A DNA stretch of 63,505 nt. Source: a virus. The notes under the pieces were generated by a model that saw nothing but the letters and a program-made list of their open reading frames with translations, was not told the DNA's origin and made no database searches. The DNA lies in the IMG/VR virus record IMGVR_UViG_3300025098_000035, positions 1 to 63,505 of that record; one strand, given 5' to 3'. This document shows, in pieces, positions 17,140-25,123 of the stretch. Position 1 is the stretch's first letter. Each line of letters opens with the position of its first letter. Both the position numbers and the translations under genes were made by a program.

Positions 17140-17465
17140 TGGCCGCAAGCACAGCAACAATTGACCCCCGACCAAGCGTATTTGGAGATAGAATGATTAT
17201 AACCGGTAGTTTTACTGCTGGTGACACAGGAGTTCTCGCAATTGATTTAAGTTCCCACTTTTCAAGCATTGATATGGCACATGCTAATTTTGCAGGTGAC
17301 ATCGCCCCAATGACAATCAATGATACAGGTGGTGCTGGCGACCAACAGGATGTCTTTATCAACCCACTTTGTAACATTGATGGAACAAATGTACGCATCG
17401 CATCCGGTTTAGTCGGACACCCTCTAATCGCCGGAACTTTCATGGCAATCGGTCGTCGCTCTTGA
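17139..17465 (+). CDS. Small structural protein, unrecognised
   Basis: A 108-residue protein with many short beta-like stretches (MIITGSFTAGDTGVLAIDL), no charged clusters and no Cys motif. Composition is that of a virion beta-sandwich or decoration-type protein. The start overlaps the preceding stop by one base (TAATG), and its own stop begins the TGAGGTG ribosome site of the next gene, so it belongs to the same tightly coupled group. No family assigned. Confidence 0.75.
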   Translation: MAASTATIDPRPSVFGDRMIITGSFTAGDTGVLAIDLSSHFSSIDMAHANFAGDIAPMTINDTGGAGDQQDVFINPLCNIDGTNVRIASGLVGHPLIAGTFMAIGRRS

Positions 17466-17476
17466 GGTGATGACAA

Positions 17477-17680
17477 ATGGCTTCACTGACTAAAGTAGGC
17501 GTAAAGTGCTTTGGCCCTTTTTCACCTAAAGAAGTAAGCGCACCTGCTACATGGGCGGCGACGGTTGAAGACCTTATCCAAGCGGTTGCTGATTCAAGCA
17601 GTACGAGTTCTGTAATTGATACCGAAGTGTTTCCTGTGTTGGGTAACATTTTTGTTATGGTGACATACCAACTCGCTTGA
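17477..17680 (+). CDS. 67-residue virion-module protein, unrecognised
   Basis: A short protein with a Gly/Pro-containing N-terminus (VKCFGPFSPKEVSAPATW), a helix (VEDLIQAVADSS) and a hydrophobic C-terminal strand (GNIFVMVTYQLA). Supported by the TGAGGTG ribosome site at 17463-17469 and by tight packing on both sides. No known family recognised; presumably a minor structural or connector component. Confidence 0.7.
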   Translation: MASLTKVGVKCFGPFSPKEVSAPATWAATVEDLIQAVADSSSTSSVIDTEVFPVLGNIFVMVTYQLA

Positions 17681-17691
17681 GGTGAGTAGGT

Positions 17692-17991
17692 ATGGGATTC
17701 GATGTTCGTTCTCTTGACCTTAGTGACATGGTTCGCTCGAAGAAGCAAGGCGTTAAAGTTGATACTGACTACGGTTCTTCGGCTGTAACGAATGAACAAA
17801 ACCCACTTAAGGGTATTACATCTCAACAGCGTAACCGCAACCGTAATATCGGTGATGTGATGAACATAGGTGCGGGAACACGCTGTAAGCACTGCGGCTT
17901 TCTTCATTTTCTATGGAGAGCCACATGTGGTAGTTGCGATAAACCAATGGAATATAACTTAGAAAATCGTGACGAAAAGAACAGGTTGTGA
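17692..17991 (+). CDS. Zinc-ribbon protein in the connector region
   Basis: A 99-residue protein. The first 60 residues are polar and Asn/Arg-rich; residues about 65-83 carry CKHCGFLHFLWRATCGSCDK, a standard CxxC...CxxC zinc ribbon. Start set by TGAGGTG at 17678-17684. It is one of several small zinc-binding proteins in this block. Role unknown. Confidence 0.78.
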   Translation: MGFDVRSLDLSDMVRSKKQGVKVDTDYGSSAVTNEQNPLKGITSQQRNRNRNIGDVMNIGAGTRCKHCGFLHFLWRATCGSCDKPMEYNLENRDEKNRL

Positions 17992-17995
17992 AAGG

Positions 17996-18679
17996 ATGAA
18001 AGTACTAATTAAAGCCGTAATGCCCCACCGACAAAAAGTTCTTACTCAAGACGGCCAAGAAATGCGCCTTCAACAATGGGCGAATAAGCAAGCCGCTTCT
18101 GCTCTCCGTGATGCTGGCGACAAGCCTCAAGGTGAACAATTCACACAGTCTCGTGATATGCTCATGAGAGATGCTGTAGAGAACCCGGAGAAGCATGGAC
18201 TAAAGTTTATGGGCGAGAGGCTACCCTTTGAGGGGCAAAACCTCCAAGAATCGCTTAGTGAACCTACTTTTGACAACGAGGCTGATAAAGAAATAGCGGA
18301 TTTTCACCATGAAGAAGAATTACGCACTCATGGTAAGGATGAAAGCGAAATAGAAAGGGATGCTCGTTATCCGGGTGGTGTTAAATTACCCGGAGAAGAA
18401 TTGCCTAATTTGTTTGACAGTGAAGGTAAACTCCGTGATGGTATGCCGCCCGAAGAAGAAGAGTTCGACCCCGATGCCGAGGCTGAACACATGCGTCGTA
18501 TCATGAACTCTCGTGATGTTCCTATGCGTGATGCTTGGAGTATATTGAAAAATGACGAGAAATGCCCGATTCATGGTGATAAATTAGAAATGACAGGCGA
18601 CCATGCTCTTGATAATGAGACAGGACCATCGTTCTGTCCTACTTGTGCTAACATGACAGATAAAGAACGGCGAATGTGA
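17996..18679 (+). CDS. Acidic protein with C-terminal zinc site
   Basis: From the ATG at 17996 (Shine-Dalgarno GAAAGG just before it) the product has 227 residues. The N-terminus is basic (MKVLIKAVMPHRQKVL), the middle is strongly acidic (PPEEEEFDPDAEAEH), and the C-terminus has CPIHGD and CPTC, a possible C-H-C-C zinc site. An earlier in-frame ATG at 17969 would overlap the previous gene. No family recognised. It immediately precedes the head-tail adaptor candidate. Confidence 0.75.
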   Translation: MKVLIKAVMPHRQKVLTQDGQEMRLQQWANKQAASALRDAGDKPQGEQFTQSRDMLMRDAVENPEKHGLKFMGERLPFEGQNLQESLSEPTFDNEADKEIADFHHEEELRTHGKDESEIERDARYPGGVKLPGEELPNLFDSEGKLRDGMPPEEEEFDPDAEAEHMRRIMNSRDVPMRDAWSILKNDEKCPIHGDKLEMTGDHALDNETGPSFCPTCANMTDKERRM

Positions 18680-18693
18680 GGGGGGGGTAATGT

Positions 18694-20268
18694 ATGCCAA
18701 TAGTATTCAGTCCCGGTGAGCCGGAAACTCGGCCTCTCTACCCCTCCGAGACTGTGTACACTACCGCCCAAAAAGTCGCTGACCTACTCGACATTGGCCC
18801 AAGTGAGGCTGTTCTTGTCAGTTCCGACAGTGCTACTGATGGTGTGTTTGTCACTGGCGGCGACTATCGAAGTATAGGATTCAGTGTAGGTGATACCATA
18901 CTGATATACTCCGATGCTGACCCTATGGGTTTTGAAAAAGTTATTACTGCTATTACCAGTTCAGCCAGCGGTGTAAAACTGGCTTTCAGTGGTAGTATTA
19001 CGGCGGCTGACTACCAAGCGGCTGACAATACATATGTGCAAAATCAAGCATCGTTTACTGATGGGCGCACTCGTGGAATGACGAAAACCAAAGTGGACCA
19101 TGTTATTCTCAAAATGCAAGACCGCATAGACAATCTTACTCGCAACGCTTGGCGACCTTATTTGGTTTCAGCCGAGTACATCAACTTCGATACCTACAAG
19201 CCATACCGACGACGATACTATACTGATTATGTCGGCACTGCACCCCTGCTTTTTAGGAATATTCAGCAAATCCTTCGCCTTGAACTATGGCAAGGTGCTG
19301 ATTATCGTGAAATTGGTGCGGCAGAAGCCCGTATCAAGTTCAATGATGTTTCCGCCCTTGCTTCGGCGGCTGTTTACATGTCACCCGGTAATGGTAAAGT
19401 AGCCACTCTCGCTCAAGGAACGGGTACAGGACAGTGGCGTGATGACTTTGATGCCGCTACCGTTGCTCAAAACTTTGCTGATTTAATCAATAAAGAAGAC
19501 CGTGTAAGTAAAGCGGCTGTTGACTTCTTAACAACGGGTGGTACAGGTTATACTTTAGAAGGCTCAACATCTAATGTTGCTGTTCATAACGAGTTCTATG
19601 CTACTGCAAATGCTGACTATGGTACTGGTGTAGTCAAAGTTACAAGTATGCGGGGTGTAAAAAGCGGTGAAGTATGCAGTATGGTTACTACATCCTCGGA
19701 CATCGAGATAGACCAAACGCAGACAAACAGCACTACTTTTTCAAGTCTTGATTCTACTACAGTCAATGTAGCATCTACCACAGGTTTCGTAGATGCTGGC
19801 GTGGCTATAGATGCAAGCGGTGATGTGTTCCAATATACAGGTAAGACCGCTACATCATTTACAGGATGCGTAGCGGTCACAGGTACTTTAGGTGCTATAA
19901 CAGGGACTATCACTCAACAATCACTCTTGGTTGACCTACAGGGTGGTAGTGGTAGCGGTGACAGCGCACGACTCCGTGATTGGTGGCTCGACCATGAAAT
20001 GGGTATTATTTACTTCAACAACTCTTATCCTTTCTTTGAATGGAATGCTATTAAAACAAGTTACATTTACGGTGAAAGGTATTTAGAAAAGGCCATTGAA
20101 GACATCTGTACAAAAATGGTAGCAATTGAATTACTCATGTCCGATGACCGTTCAGTGCTTATTCCCGAAGGAACTCAAAACATTGACCTTGCCAGCAAGG
20201 TGCAACTCTACCAAGCCGAGATTGACCGAACCCTACCAAAGTATGTTGAAATGGTGGTCTTTGAATGA
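18694..20268 (+). CDS. Probable head-tail connector / adaptor with inserted beta domain
   Basis: A 524-residue protein. Residues about 120-200 (KVDHVILKMQDRIDNLTRNAW) and the end (YLEKAIEDICTKMVAIELLM, then a long C-terminal helix) form a split helical core like head-completion adaptors. Between them lie beta-rich insertions, including a module STTVNVASTTGFVDAG followed by QYTGKTATSFTGCV, a pattern seen in many phage structural proteins and again in the giant tail protein of this virus. The ribosome site sits in a run of eight G. Neighbours (connector genes before the tail tube) agree with the assignment, which is otherwise based on general pattern. Confidence 0.7.
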   Translation: MPIVFSPGEPETRPLYPSETVYTTAQKVADLLDIGPSEAVLVSSDSATDGVFVTGGDYRSIGFSVGDTILIYSDADPMGFEKVITAITSSASGVKLAFSGSITAADYQAADNTYVQNQASFTDGRTRGMTKTKVDHVILKMQDRIDNLTRNAWRPYLVSAEYINFDTYKPYRRRYYTDYVGTAPLLFRNIQQILRLELWQGADYREIGAAEARIKFNDVSALASAAVYMSPGNGKVATLAQGTGTGQWRDDFDAATVAQNFADLINKEDRVSKAAVDFLTTGGTGYTLEGSTSNVAVHNEFYATANADYGTGVVKVTSMRGVKSGEVCSMVTTSSDIEIDQTQTNSTTFSSLDSTTVNVASTTGFVDAGVAIDASGDVFQYTGKTATSFTGCVAVTGTLGAITGTITQQSLLVDLQGGSGSGDSARLRDWWLDHEMGIIYFNNSYPFFEWNAIKTSYIYGERYLEKAIEDICTKMVAIELLMSDDRSVLIPEGTQNIDLASKVQLYQAEIDRTLPKYVEMVVFE

Positions 20269-20636
20269 GCGTGAGAGAGTTCACCAAAGCCGGAGACAAC
20301 TTTCACACTCAACTTACTCAAATGTATGTTAAAGACAAGCAGTTGCAACAGCAAATGCGAGATGAGTTTACTCAAGAACCCGAAGACTTTCGGAAAAGAA
20401 TGATGGACATAGAGGCTACTGCTCAAGGATTACAGAAAACTGATAGTGGTTACTTTAACACTTCAAGTAGAAAACAAGCCACTGACAAAGAAATGGAAAA
20501 GTTACTGAAAGCCACCGATGATGCCATGCTACGGCAAAATCCAAAAATGGCGGAAAATAACCTTCAATTTAAGGATGGTTTTATTATTCCTTTACACTTC
20601 AAAGAACTTAGCGACAAAATAGAAGGTGGTATCTAA
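20265..20636 (+). CDS. Small helical protein between adaptor and tail genes
   Basis: A 123-residue protein of mainly charged, helix-forming residues (QMYVKDKQLQQQMRDEF, KEMEKLLKATDDAML). It overlaps the adaptor gene by ATGA and the following gene by TAATG, so all three are probably translated in series. In siphoviruses this slot holds a head-closure or neck component; no signature confirms it. Confidence 0.72.
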   Translation: MSVREFTKAGDNFHTQLTQMYVKDKQLQQQMRDEFTQEPEDFRKRMMDIEATAQGLQKTDSGYFNTSSRKQATDKEMEKLLKATDDAMLRQNPKMAENNLQFKDGFIIPLHFKELSDKIEGGI

Positions 20637-21085
20637 TGGTAGCGACATGGACTGAATCACTCGATGTTGTCATAGGTTTATTTCAAACTGAATGGAATAG
20701 GGCGAACACCAGTAATGTACGCCCCGTAGTGCTTGATATTGCAGACACTTCGCCGGAAAGAGGAAAGCGGCTTGACCTTCAACGGCATGATTATGTCCTG
20801 TGCTACGAGACAGCGCATAACGAAGAAGCACCCGAATTATTCTACGATTTTGTCACTTCTCGTATCAATATCACCGTTGACATGCGAACAATTAAGGGTA
20901 GGAAGCATCTGCAAGCACTTGAGAACGAAGTGCGTAGGGTAGTTCATAGTAAGCGAAAGGGGGATGGAGTAAGTTTTGACCGTTTAGTTTTCAAGACCCG
21001 CACCGACCTTTCCGACCGTAGCAAGCAATTATTCCGCATGACATTCCAAATAGAAGTAGTAATTCTCGCAGAAGCAATACCATGA
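20636..21085 (+). CDS. Probable tail-completion / neck protein
   Basis: A 149-residue protein with alternating strands and helices ending in FRMTFQIEVVILAEAIP. Tail-terminator proteins of siphoviruses have this size and a similar alpha-beta layout and stand directly before the tail tube gene, as here. The sequence pattern (SRINITVDMRTIKGRKHLQA then a helix and beta strands) agrees in general, but no diagnostic motif is present. Overlaps the previous gene by one base. Confidence 0.65.
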   Translation: MVATWTESLDVVIGLFQTEWNRANTSNVRPVVLDIADTSPERGKRLDLQRHDYVLCYETAHNEEAPELFYDFVTSRINITVDMRTIKGRKHLQALENEVRRVVHSKRKGDGVSFDRLVFKTRTDLSDRSKQLFRMTFQIEVVILAEAIP

Positions 21086-21095
21086 GTTGATTAAC

Positions 21096-22988
21096 ATGCC
21101 AAGCACAGTGTATAAGGGAGATTTAGCAGAAGTATCATTTGCACCGGAAACGGGTATGGTAATTCGTGATAACACTGATGCGTCAATCGCTGTTCAAAAC
21201 ATCGGAAACAACATTACTAAAATTACCTTTTCAAATCAAAATAATTCTGCTCTTTTTGACAGTAGTGCTAAGTTGAGATACCCGAAAAATATGCTTGTAG
21301 GTTCGCAATTGATATTTGAAGCGGCAGGTAGTAGTGCTATAAATGTAGGAGATTTACCCGATACTGGTAACGGTGGTCGTGTTTTTACTATTGTAGAAAA
21401 CGATGGTGTTACTATGAAAATTACACCCGCTATGATTACCAGTATTGGAGGGAGTGTTAATTTTAGTAATAACGATACAATCCATATTTTACCCTACAAA
21501 ACTCCACCAATGAATGTAGATATGACACACACGACAGCAGGTGAATCAGTCAAAACAGACCAGTTCTTGGGTATTGCTACGGCTCTTACTCTACCGGAAA
21601 CTAAAGTGGACTTGAAGCGATTTCATGTTGTAGGGCTTGGCCGAGATGTAAGTGTACAAGTTCCCGGCAAACTTACCAATGAAGGTGGCTCATTTGAAGT
21701 CGCTATGCATTCTGCTCGATGGTTGAAATACTGTCTTGGACATGAATTGATTTCATCACCCGATAGTGGCAGTGTAGCAACTACTCTTTCTGCGGAGTCT
21801 TTTGCTGGACAATCACATATCGTTGTAACGAATAAAACGGGCATTGCGGTGAATGATTATATTGAAATCCGTGATGAAGCACCTCTCGTACCTATTGTAA
21901 GCGACCATGAACCCGATGCAGACTCATCATCAGCATGGGCAGGGAATATGACTGATTTTTTGTTTGACAACGCTAAACCGCATGAAGTACGAAGAGTCAT
22001 TGGTATTTCATCAGTTGACAACAGACTATACTTGGATGAACCGTTGCTTTACCCTCATGCAAACAGTACTGATATAGAAGTTCGTGACCCCGATACTACG
22101 GGTTCTTTACCTGTTATAGTAACATCAGCAGGTGTCATTACTAATCCAGTTAAAAAATTACTTTTCTCACGCACTACTCAACCTTCGTTTGCTCTTGAAG
22201 TATCTCAACGCCGAAGAGACATGGACTCCGATGAATCAACTACAGATGGTGGAGTTGGAGATACAAAAGAATTGACTCGTGTTTTCCGTGGTTGTAAGGT
22301 TACAGACTTTACCATGACAACCGACAACGATGCGGCACTGCGCCTTGCCGTTAATTTTAATGCGGCTCTTTGCTACACCGATACTGGTCGTTTAGAGGCA
22401 ACACCAATTACTCGCTACGCTTCTCACCGTATGTTTGACGATACCGCTAATACAGCGCAAGGTCGTATTAACTCCGGCATTGCATTGGGAACACAGAAAC
22501 CGTTTATGTTTTACAACGGTAGCATTACATTGGCCGGACAACAAGTTGCTCAAGTCATGAACTTTTCATTAACAGGACAAACAGGTATGCAAGCGTTCCA
22601 TACCATTAACGGTCACTATCAAGCAAGTTCGGCTTCTACCGACCAAGTGCCATTTGCTGGTGCAAGGAACGCAAACCTCATGGTTGAAGGTCAAACATCG
22701 TATGAAATGACTATGGAGATTGCAGTTGATGACCCACTTTTCTATCATAAAATGCGTACAGGAACCGAGTTTAGTGTTAATGGTGAAGGTGATTCAACAA
22801 CCAATCAAATCCGTATTATATTTGAAAAGAACCTTACTGGTGAAAAAATGGTGTTATTGATTGATGATTACTACATTATCGAAGCACCGTTACAAATCCC
22901 CGAAGACAAAGGTGTAGTAAAATCAACACTCAAGATTATGCCAAAATCAATCAAGGTTTTAGCAAGTGACGCAGTACCAAAGTATTGA
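21096..22988 (+). CDS. Major tail tube protein
   Basis: A 630-residue protein placed just before the tail-assembly and tape-measure genes, as tail tube proteins are. The region KVDLKRFHVVGLGRDVSVQV and the C-terminal half (FYNGSITLAGQQVAQVMNFS, then SYEMTMEIAVDDPLFY and KMVLLIDDYYI) show the long beta strands and loops of tail tube folds; extra residues (about 70-160 and 240-320) look like inserted surface domains. Start at ATG 21096; a TTG nine bases earlier is possible. The Shine-Dalgarno is weak. Confidence 0.8.
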   Translation: MPSTVYKGDLAEVSFAPETGMVIRDNTDASIAVQNIGNNITKITFSNQNNSALFDSSAKLRYPKNMLVGSQLIFEAAGSSAINVGDLPDTGNGGRVFTIVENDGVTMKITPAMITSIGGSVNFSNNDTIHILPYKTPPMNVDMTHTTAGESVKTDQFLGIATALTLPETKVDLKRFHVVGLGRDVSVQVPGKLTNEGGSFEVAMHSARWLKYCLGHELISSPDSGSVATTLSAESFAGQSHIVVTNKTGIAVNDYIEIRDEAPLVPIVSDHEPDADSSSAWAGNMTDFLFDNAKPHEVRRVIGISSVDNRLYLDEPLLYPHANSTDIEVRDPDTTGSLPVIVTSAGVITNPVKKLLFSRTTQPSFALEVSQRRRDMDSDESTTDGGVGDTKELTRVFRGCKVTDFTMTTDNDAALRLAVNFNAALCYTDTGRLEATPITRYASHRMFDDTANTAQGRINSGIALGTQKPFMFYNGSITLAGQQVAQVMNFSLTGQTGMQAFHTINGHYQASSASTDQVPFAGARNANLMVEGQTSYEMTMEIAVDDPLFYHKMRTGTEFSVNGEGDSTTNQIRIIFEKNLTGEKMVLLIDDYYIIEAPLQIPEDKGVVKSTLKIMPKSIKVLASDAVPKY

Positions 22989-22997
22989 GGTGAAAAT

Positions 22998-23483
22998 ATG
23001 AAGCAATCACTACAGAAATACCGCCGCCTCGGACCAGTTGGATATGCTAAGTGGATGATTAAGGCAAACGGTCTTGACTTAGTGGAGGCTGACATTGACT
23101 GTGCTTCAAATCACACCATTCACGCCGCTATTGCTGACATCCTCAACAACCCCGTTGAAGTGATTGAAGAAGAAATTAACCCACTGGTGCAAGAAGAAAC
23201 ACCATCCCCCTTCGTCGTTGACGAAGTACAATACGATTCCCTTACTGTCGCTGAATTGCGAAAACTATGTAAAGAACGAGGCTTGCCTGTTTATGGCACT
23301 AAAGCCGAGATAGTTTTGCGACTCAACCAAGACGACGAGGGTGTGACTGACGGCCCTACCGAAGAGGTAGCCCCCGAAGAAACGCCGGATGCCCCCACCG
23401 AAGAGGTGGCCGCACCCAATGGAAGTGAAATAGATGAGCAAGAAACAAGTAGTGATGAACAAGAGCCTATTATTGAAGAATGA
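22998..23483 (+). CDS. SAP-domain protein with acidic repeat tail
   Basis: A 161-residue protein. Residues about 78-108 (YDSLTVAELRKLCKERGL then GTKAEIVLRL) form a SAP motif, a small helical DNA-binding element. Before it is a helical N-terminal region, after it an acidic tail with repeated APTEEV-type units. Such SAP proteins occur in tail modules of several phages; the role is unknown. Start follows the TGAGGTG site at 22986-22992. Its 3' end overlaps the next gene by 50 bases. Confidence 0.8.
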   Translation: MKQSLQKYRRLGPVGYAKWMIKANGLDLVEADIDCASNHTIHAAIADILNNPVEVIEEEINPLVQEETPSPFVVDEVQYDSLTVAELRKLCKERGLPVYGTKAEIVLRLNQDDEGVTDGPTEEVAPEETPDAPTEEVAAPNGSEIDEQETSSDEQEPIIEE

Positions 23484-23808
23484 CGATGTTACCAAGCACA
23501 CGATTCGGGTTGACCCCGATGACGAAAGTGCCGTAATTGAAGTATGGGTTCGTGAAATATCATTCCTTGACATCCAAGCCGCCGCACAAGAAATGTTCCT
23601 TGTATCAAACGGCGATGTAGCATTGAACTTGAAAGGCTACTGGCAATTCGCATTCACCCATTGGGTTACTAAAACTAATCCATCCTTGACTACAGAAGAA
23701 ATGCTGTCTCTCAAGGGTTATGTCGGTGAGCAACTCTCCAAAGTGCTACCGCAACCTAATGAGATGGCGGAGGCTTTGCAAGGGGGGTTTACGAAGCCGA
23801 CCGAGTGA
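23434..23808 (+). CDS. Tail assembly chaperone-like protein, upstream frame
   Basis: A 124-residue protein between tail tube and tape measure, the position of the lambda G-type tail chaperone. A beta-like N-terminus (KHTIRVDPDDESAVIEVWV) is followed by helices (FLDIQAAAQEMFLV; TEEMLSLKGYVGEQLSKVL). The GGAAGTGA ribosome site lies inside the end of the SAP gene. Near its end is a run of six G (23782-23787), and the next gene lies in the -1 frame, so a G-GT type fusion could be made. Chaperone identity rests on synteny. Confidence 0.72.
   Translation: MSKKQVVMNKSLLLKNDDVTKHTIRVDPDDESAVIEVWVREISFLDIQAAAQEMFLVSNGDVALNLKGYWQFAFTHWVTKTNPSLTTEEMLSLKGYVGEQLSKVLPQPNEMAEALQGGFTKPTE
23781..23793 (+). 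other. Candidate -1 ribosomal frameshift site
   Basis: The end of the chaperone-like gene reads CAA GGG GGG TTT ACG in its own frame. The following gene is open in the -1 frame from this point through its GTG start at 23805. A Gly tRNA on GGG could slip back one base within the run of six G and re-pair. Tail-chaperone genes of many siphoviruses use such slippage. No downstream structure was checked. Confidence 0.45.
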
Positions 23809-24089
23809 GGGTCGAGAAGTTTCTTCGTAAGGATAAAATTGACAGTGAAAGTGATTTAACAACTCAAGTAGAACTTTGGGCCTATACAATCGCTAAACAT
23901 TATTCAATATCCTTGCTTGAAGTTTACTCAATGCCCCCTCGGTTATTCAAGCAATCACTCGTTTGGGCGATGGTTGCAACCGAAGAAGAGAAAAAGAAAA
24001 CCGAACATAGCAAACAACAGGCGAAGGCAGGTGACAGGGAGATGGTAAGTTTGGATTACTCGTTTTTGGATTGGGAGGGTACTGAATGA
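23805..24089 (+). CDS. Tail assembly chaperone-like protein, downstream (-1) frame
   Basis: A 94-residue reading frame whose GTG start overlaps the preceding stop (GTGA at 23805-23808) and has no nearby ribosome site. It is helical (DLTTQVELWAYTIAKHYSIS, then LEVYSMPPRLFKQSLVWAM) and ends in a charged region, like lambda T-type extensions. It overlaps the tape measure start by ATGA. Either reinitiation or a -1 frameshift from the upstream gene could express it; in the latter case it is the C-terminal half of a fusion protein. Confidence 0.7.
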   Translation: MRVEKFLRKDKIDSESDLTTQVELWAYTIAKHYSISLLEVYSMPPRLFKQSLVWAMVATEEEKKKTEHSKQQAKAGDREMVSLDYSFLDWEGTE

Positions 24090-25123
24090 CACTCTTAGCC
24101 ACCCTCGCCTCCATGTCAACGATGGTAAACAGCATCGGACCAGCGTTCAAAGGTATAGGCCAAATTGCAAAGAAAATGTTCAGCGACCTCAAAACATTCG
24201 TTAATGATAAGTTCATCAAGCCACTCAAAGAGCAACTCGACGGCATCAAAGAATGGTGGGGTGGATTCAAGGAGACTGTCATTGAAAAGTGGCAGGGTAT
24301 CAAGGATTTTATTAGCGACAATGTAGTTGCACCCATACAAGAAAAATGGCAGGGTATCAAGGACTTCATTAGTGATAATGTAGTTGACCCTGTACAAGAA
24401 AAATGGAATGGGTTGAAGGAATGGTTTGGTGGACTTAAGGATTCAGTTGTTGAAAAGTTTACTACGATTAGAAACTTCATTATGGACAAAGTAGTTGGCC
24501 CTGTTATGGCAAAATGGGAAGCACTTACAGGTAGAATTACAGGTCTTAAGTCGAGTGCAATCGCTACATTTGGTAGCATTAGAGATACTATAACAGGCGT
24601 TTTAAGTAATTTATGGGATGCAATACCCACCATACCGGATTTTTTAACTCTCGATTATTGGAAAGGGCTTGCTAAAGACATCGGTGCTTCGTTAAGCGGT
24701 ATCGGTGATTCAATTATTAGTGGTATCAAAACGGGTATCAACGCTCTCATTGGTTTGTTTAACGACCTATTGGCGGGTATCAACTTCAATAAAACTGTAA
24801 CCAATCCCTTTACCGGTACAGAATATTCATTTGGAGTTGATTTGTCCGACTGGCAAATACCTCAATTAGCCAAGGGTGGTATCGTCAACAAGCCTACACT
24901 CGCTATGATTGGTGAGGATGGGCCGGAAGCGGTCGTACCTCTAAGCCAACGCAACAACCCCGGTGGGGCTGGTATGGGCGGTGGTACATACAACATCACC
25001 GTCAACGCCGGAGGTATTACAGACCGCACAGACAAGAGAGCATTAGCGAGAGAGATTGGTAACATGATTCAACAAGAACTCGCTCGCAGTATTGGCGGCT
25101 CAACCATGAGAGGGCGATACTGA
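24086..25123 (+). CDS. Short tail tape measure protein
   Basis: The tape measure sets tail length and is packed inside the tube. The product has 345 residues, short for the family. Residues about 20-150 are amphipathic helices with two identical-length 19-residue repeats starting EKWQGIKDFISDNVV; two hydrophobic stretches lie at about 195-235; the C-terminal part has LAKGGIVNKPTLAMIGEDG followed by PEAVVPL, the signature seen at the end of many tape measures, and a Gly-rich linker. At about 1.5 angstrom per residue the tail would be near 50 nm. It overlaps both neighbours (ATGA, TGATG). Confidence 0.88.
   Translation: MTLLATLASMSTMVNSIGPAFKGIGQIAKKMFSDLKTFVNDKFIKPLKEQLDGIKEWWGGFKETVIEKWQGIKDFISDNVVAPIQEKWQGIKDFISDNVVDPVQEKWNGLKEWFGGLKDSVVEKFTTIRNFIMDKVVGPVMAKWEALTGRITGLKSSAIATFGSIRDTITGVLSNLWDAIPTIPDFLTLDYWKGLAKDIGASLSGIGDSIISGIKTGINALIGLFNDLLAGINFNKTVTNPFTGTEYSFGVDLSDWQIPQLAKGGIVNKPTLAMIGEDGPEAVVPLSQRNNPGGAGMGGGTYNITVNAGGITDRTDKRALAREIGNMIQQELARSIGGSTMRGRY
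24284..24397 (+). repeat. Two tandem 57-base repeats in the tape measure gene
   Basis: Units at 24284-24340 and 24341-24397 encode the 19-residue block EKWQGIKDFISDNVV plus four residues (APIQ, then DPVQ); a third, diverged unit begins at 24398 (EKWNGLKEWFGG). The repeats are in frame and keep the helical pattern, so gain or loss of units would change tail length in steps of 19 residues. Confidence 0.85.

Noticed and set aside
17440-17907. 155-residue leftward frame
   Set aside because: Covers three packed rightward genes with ribosome sites; no recognisable domain.
24284-24397. Direct repeats as a possible CRISPR array
   Set aside because: Units are contiguous without spacers and encode in-frame helical repeats of the tape measure.
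23947-24633. 228-residue leftward frame opposite the tape measure
   Set aside because: It is antisense to a well-supported gene, has repeated Ser/Thr/His-rich units mirroring the tape measure repeats, and no ribosome site.
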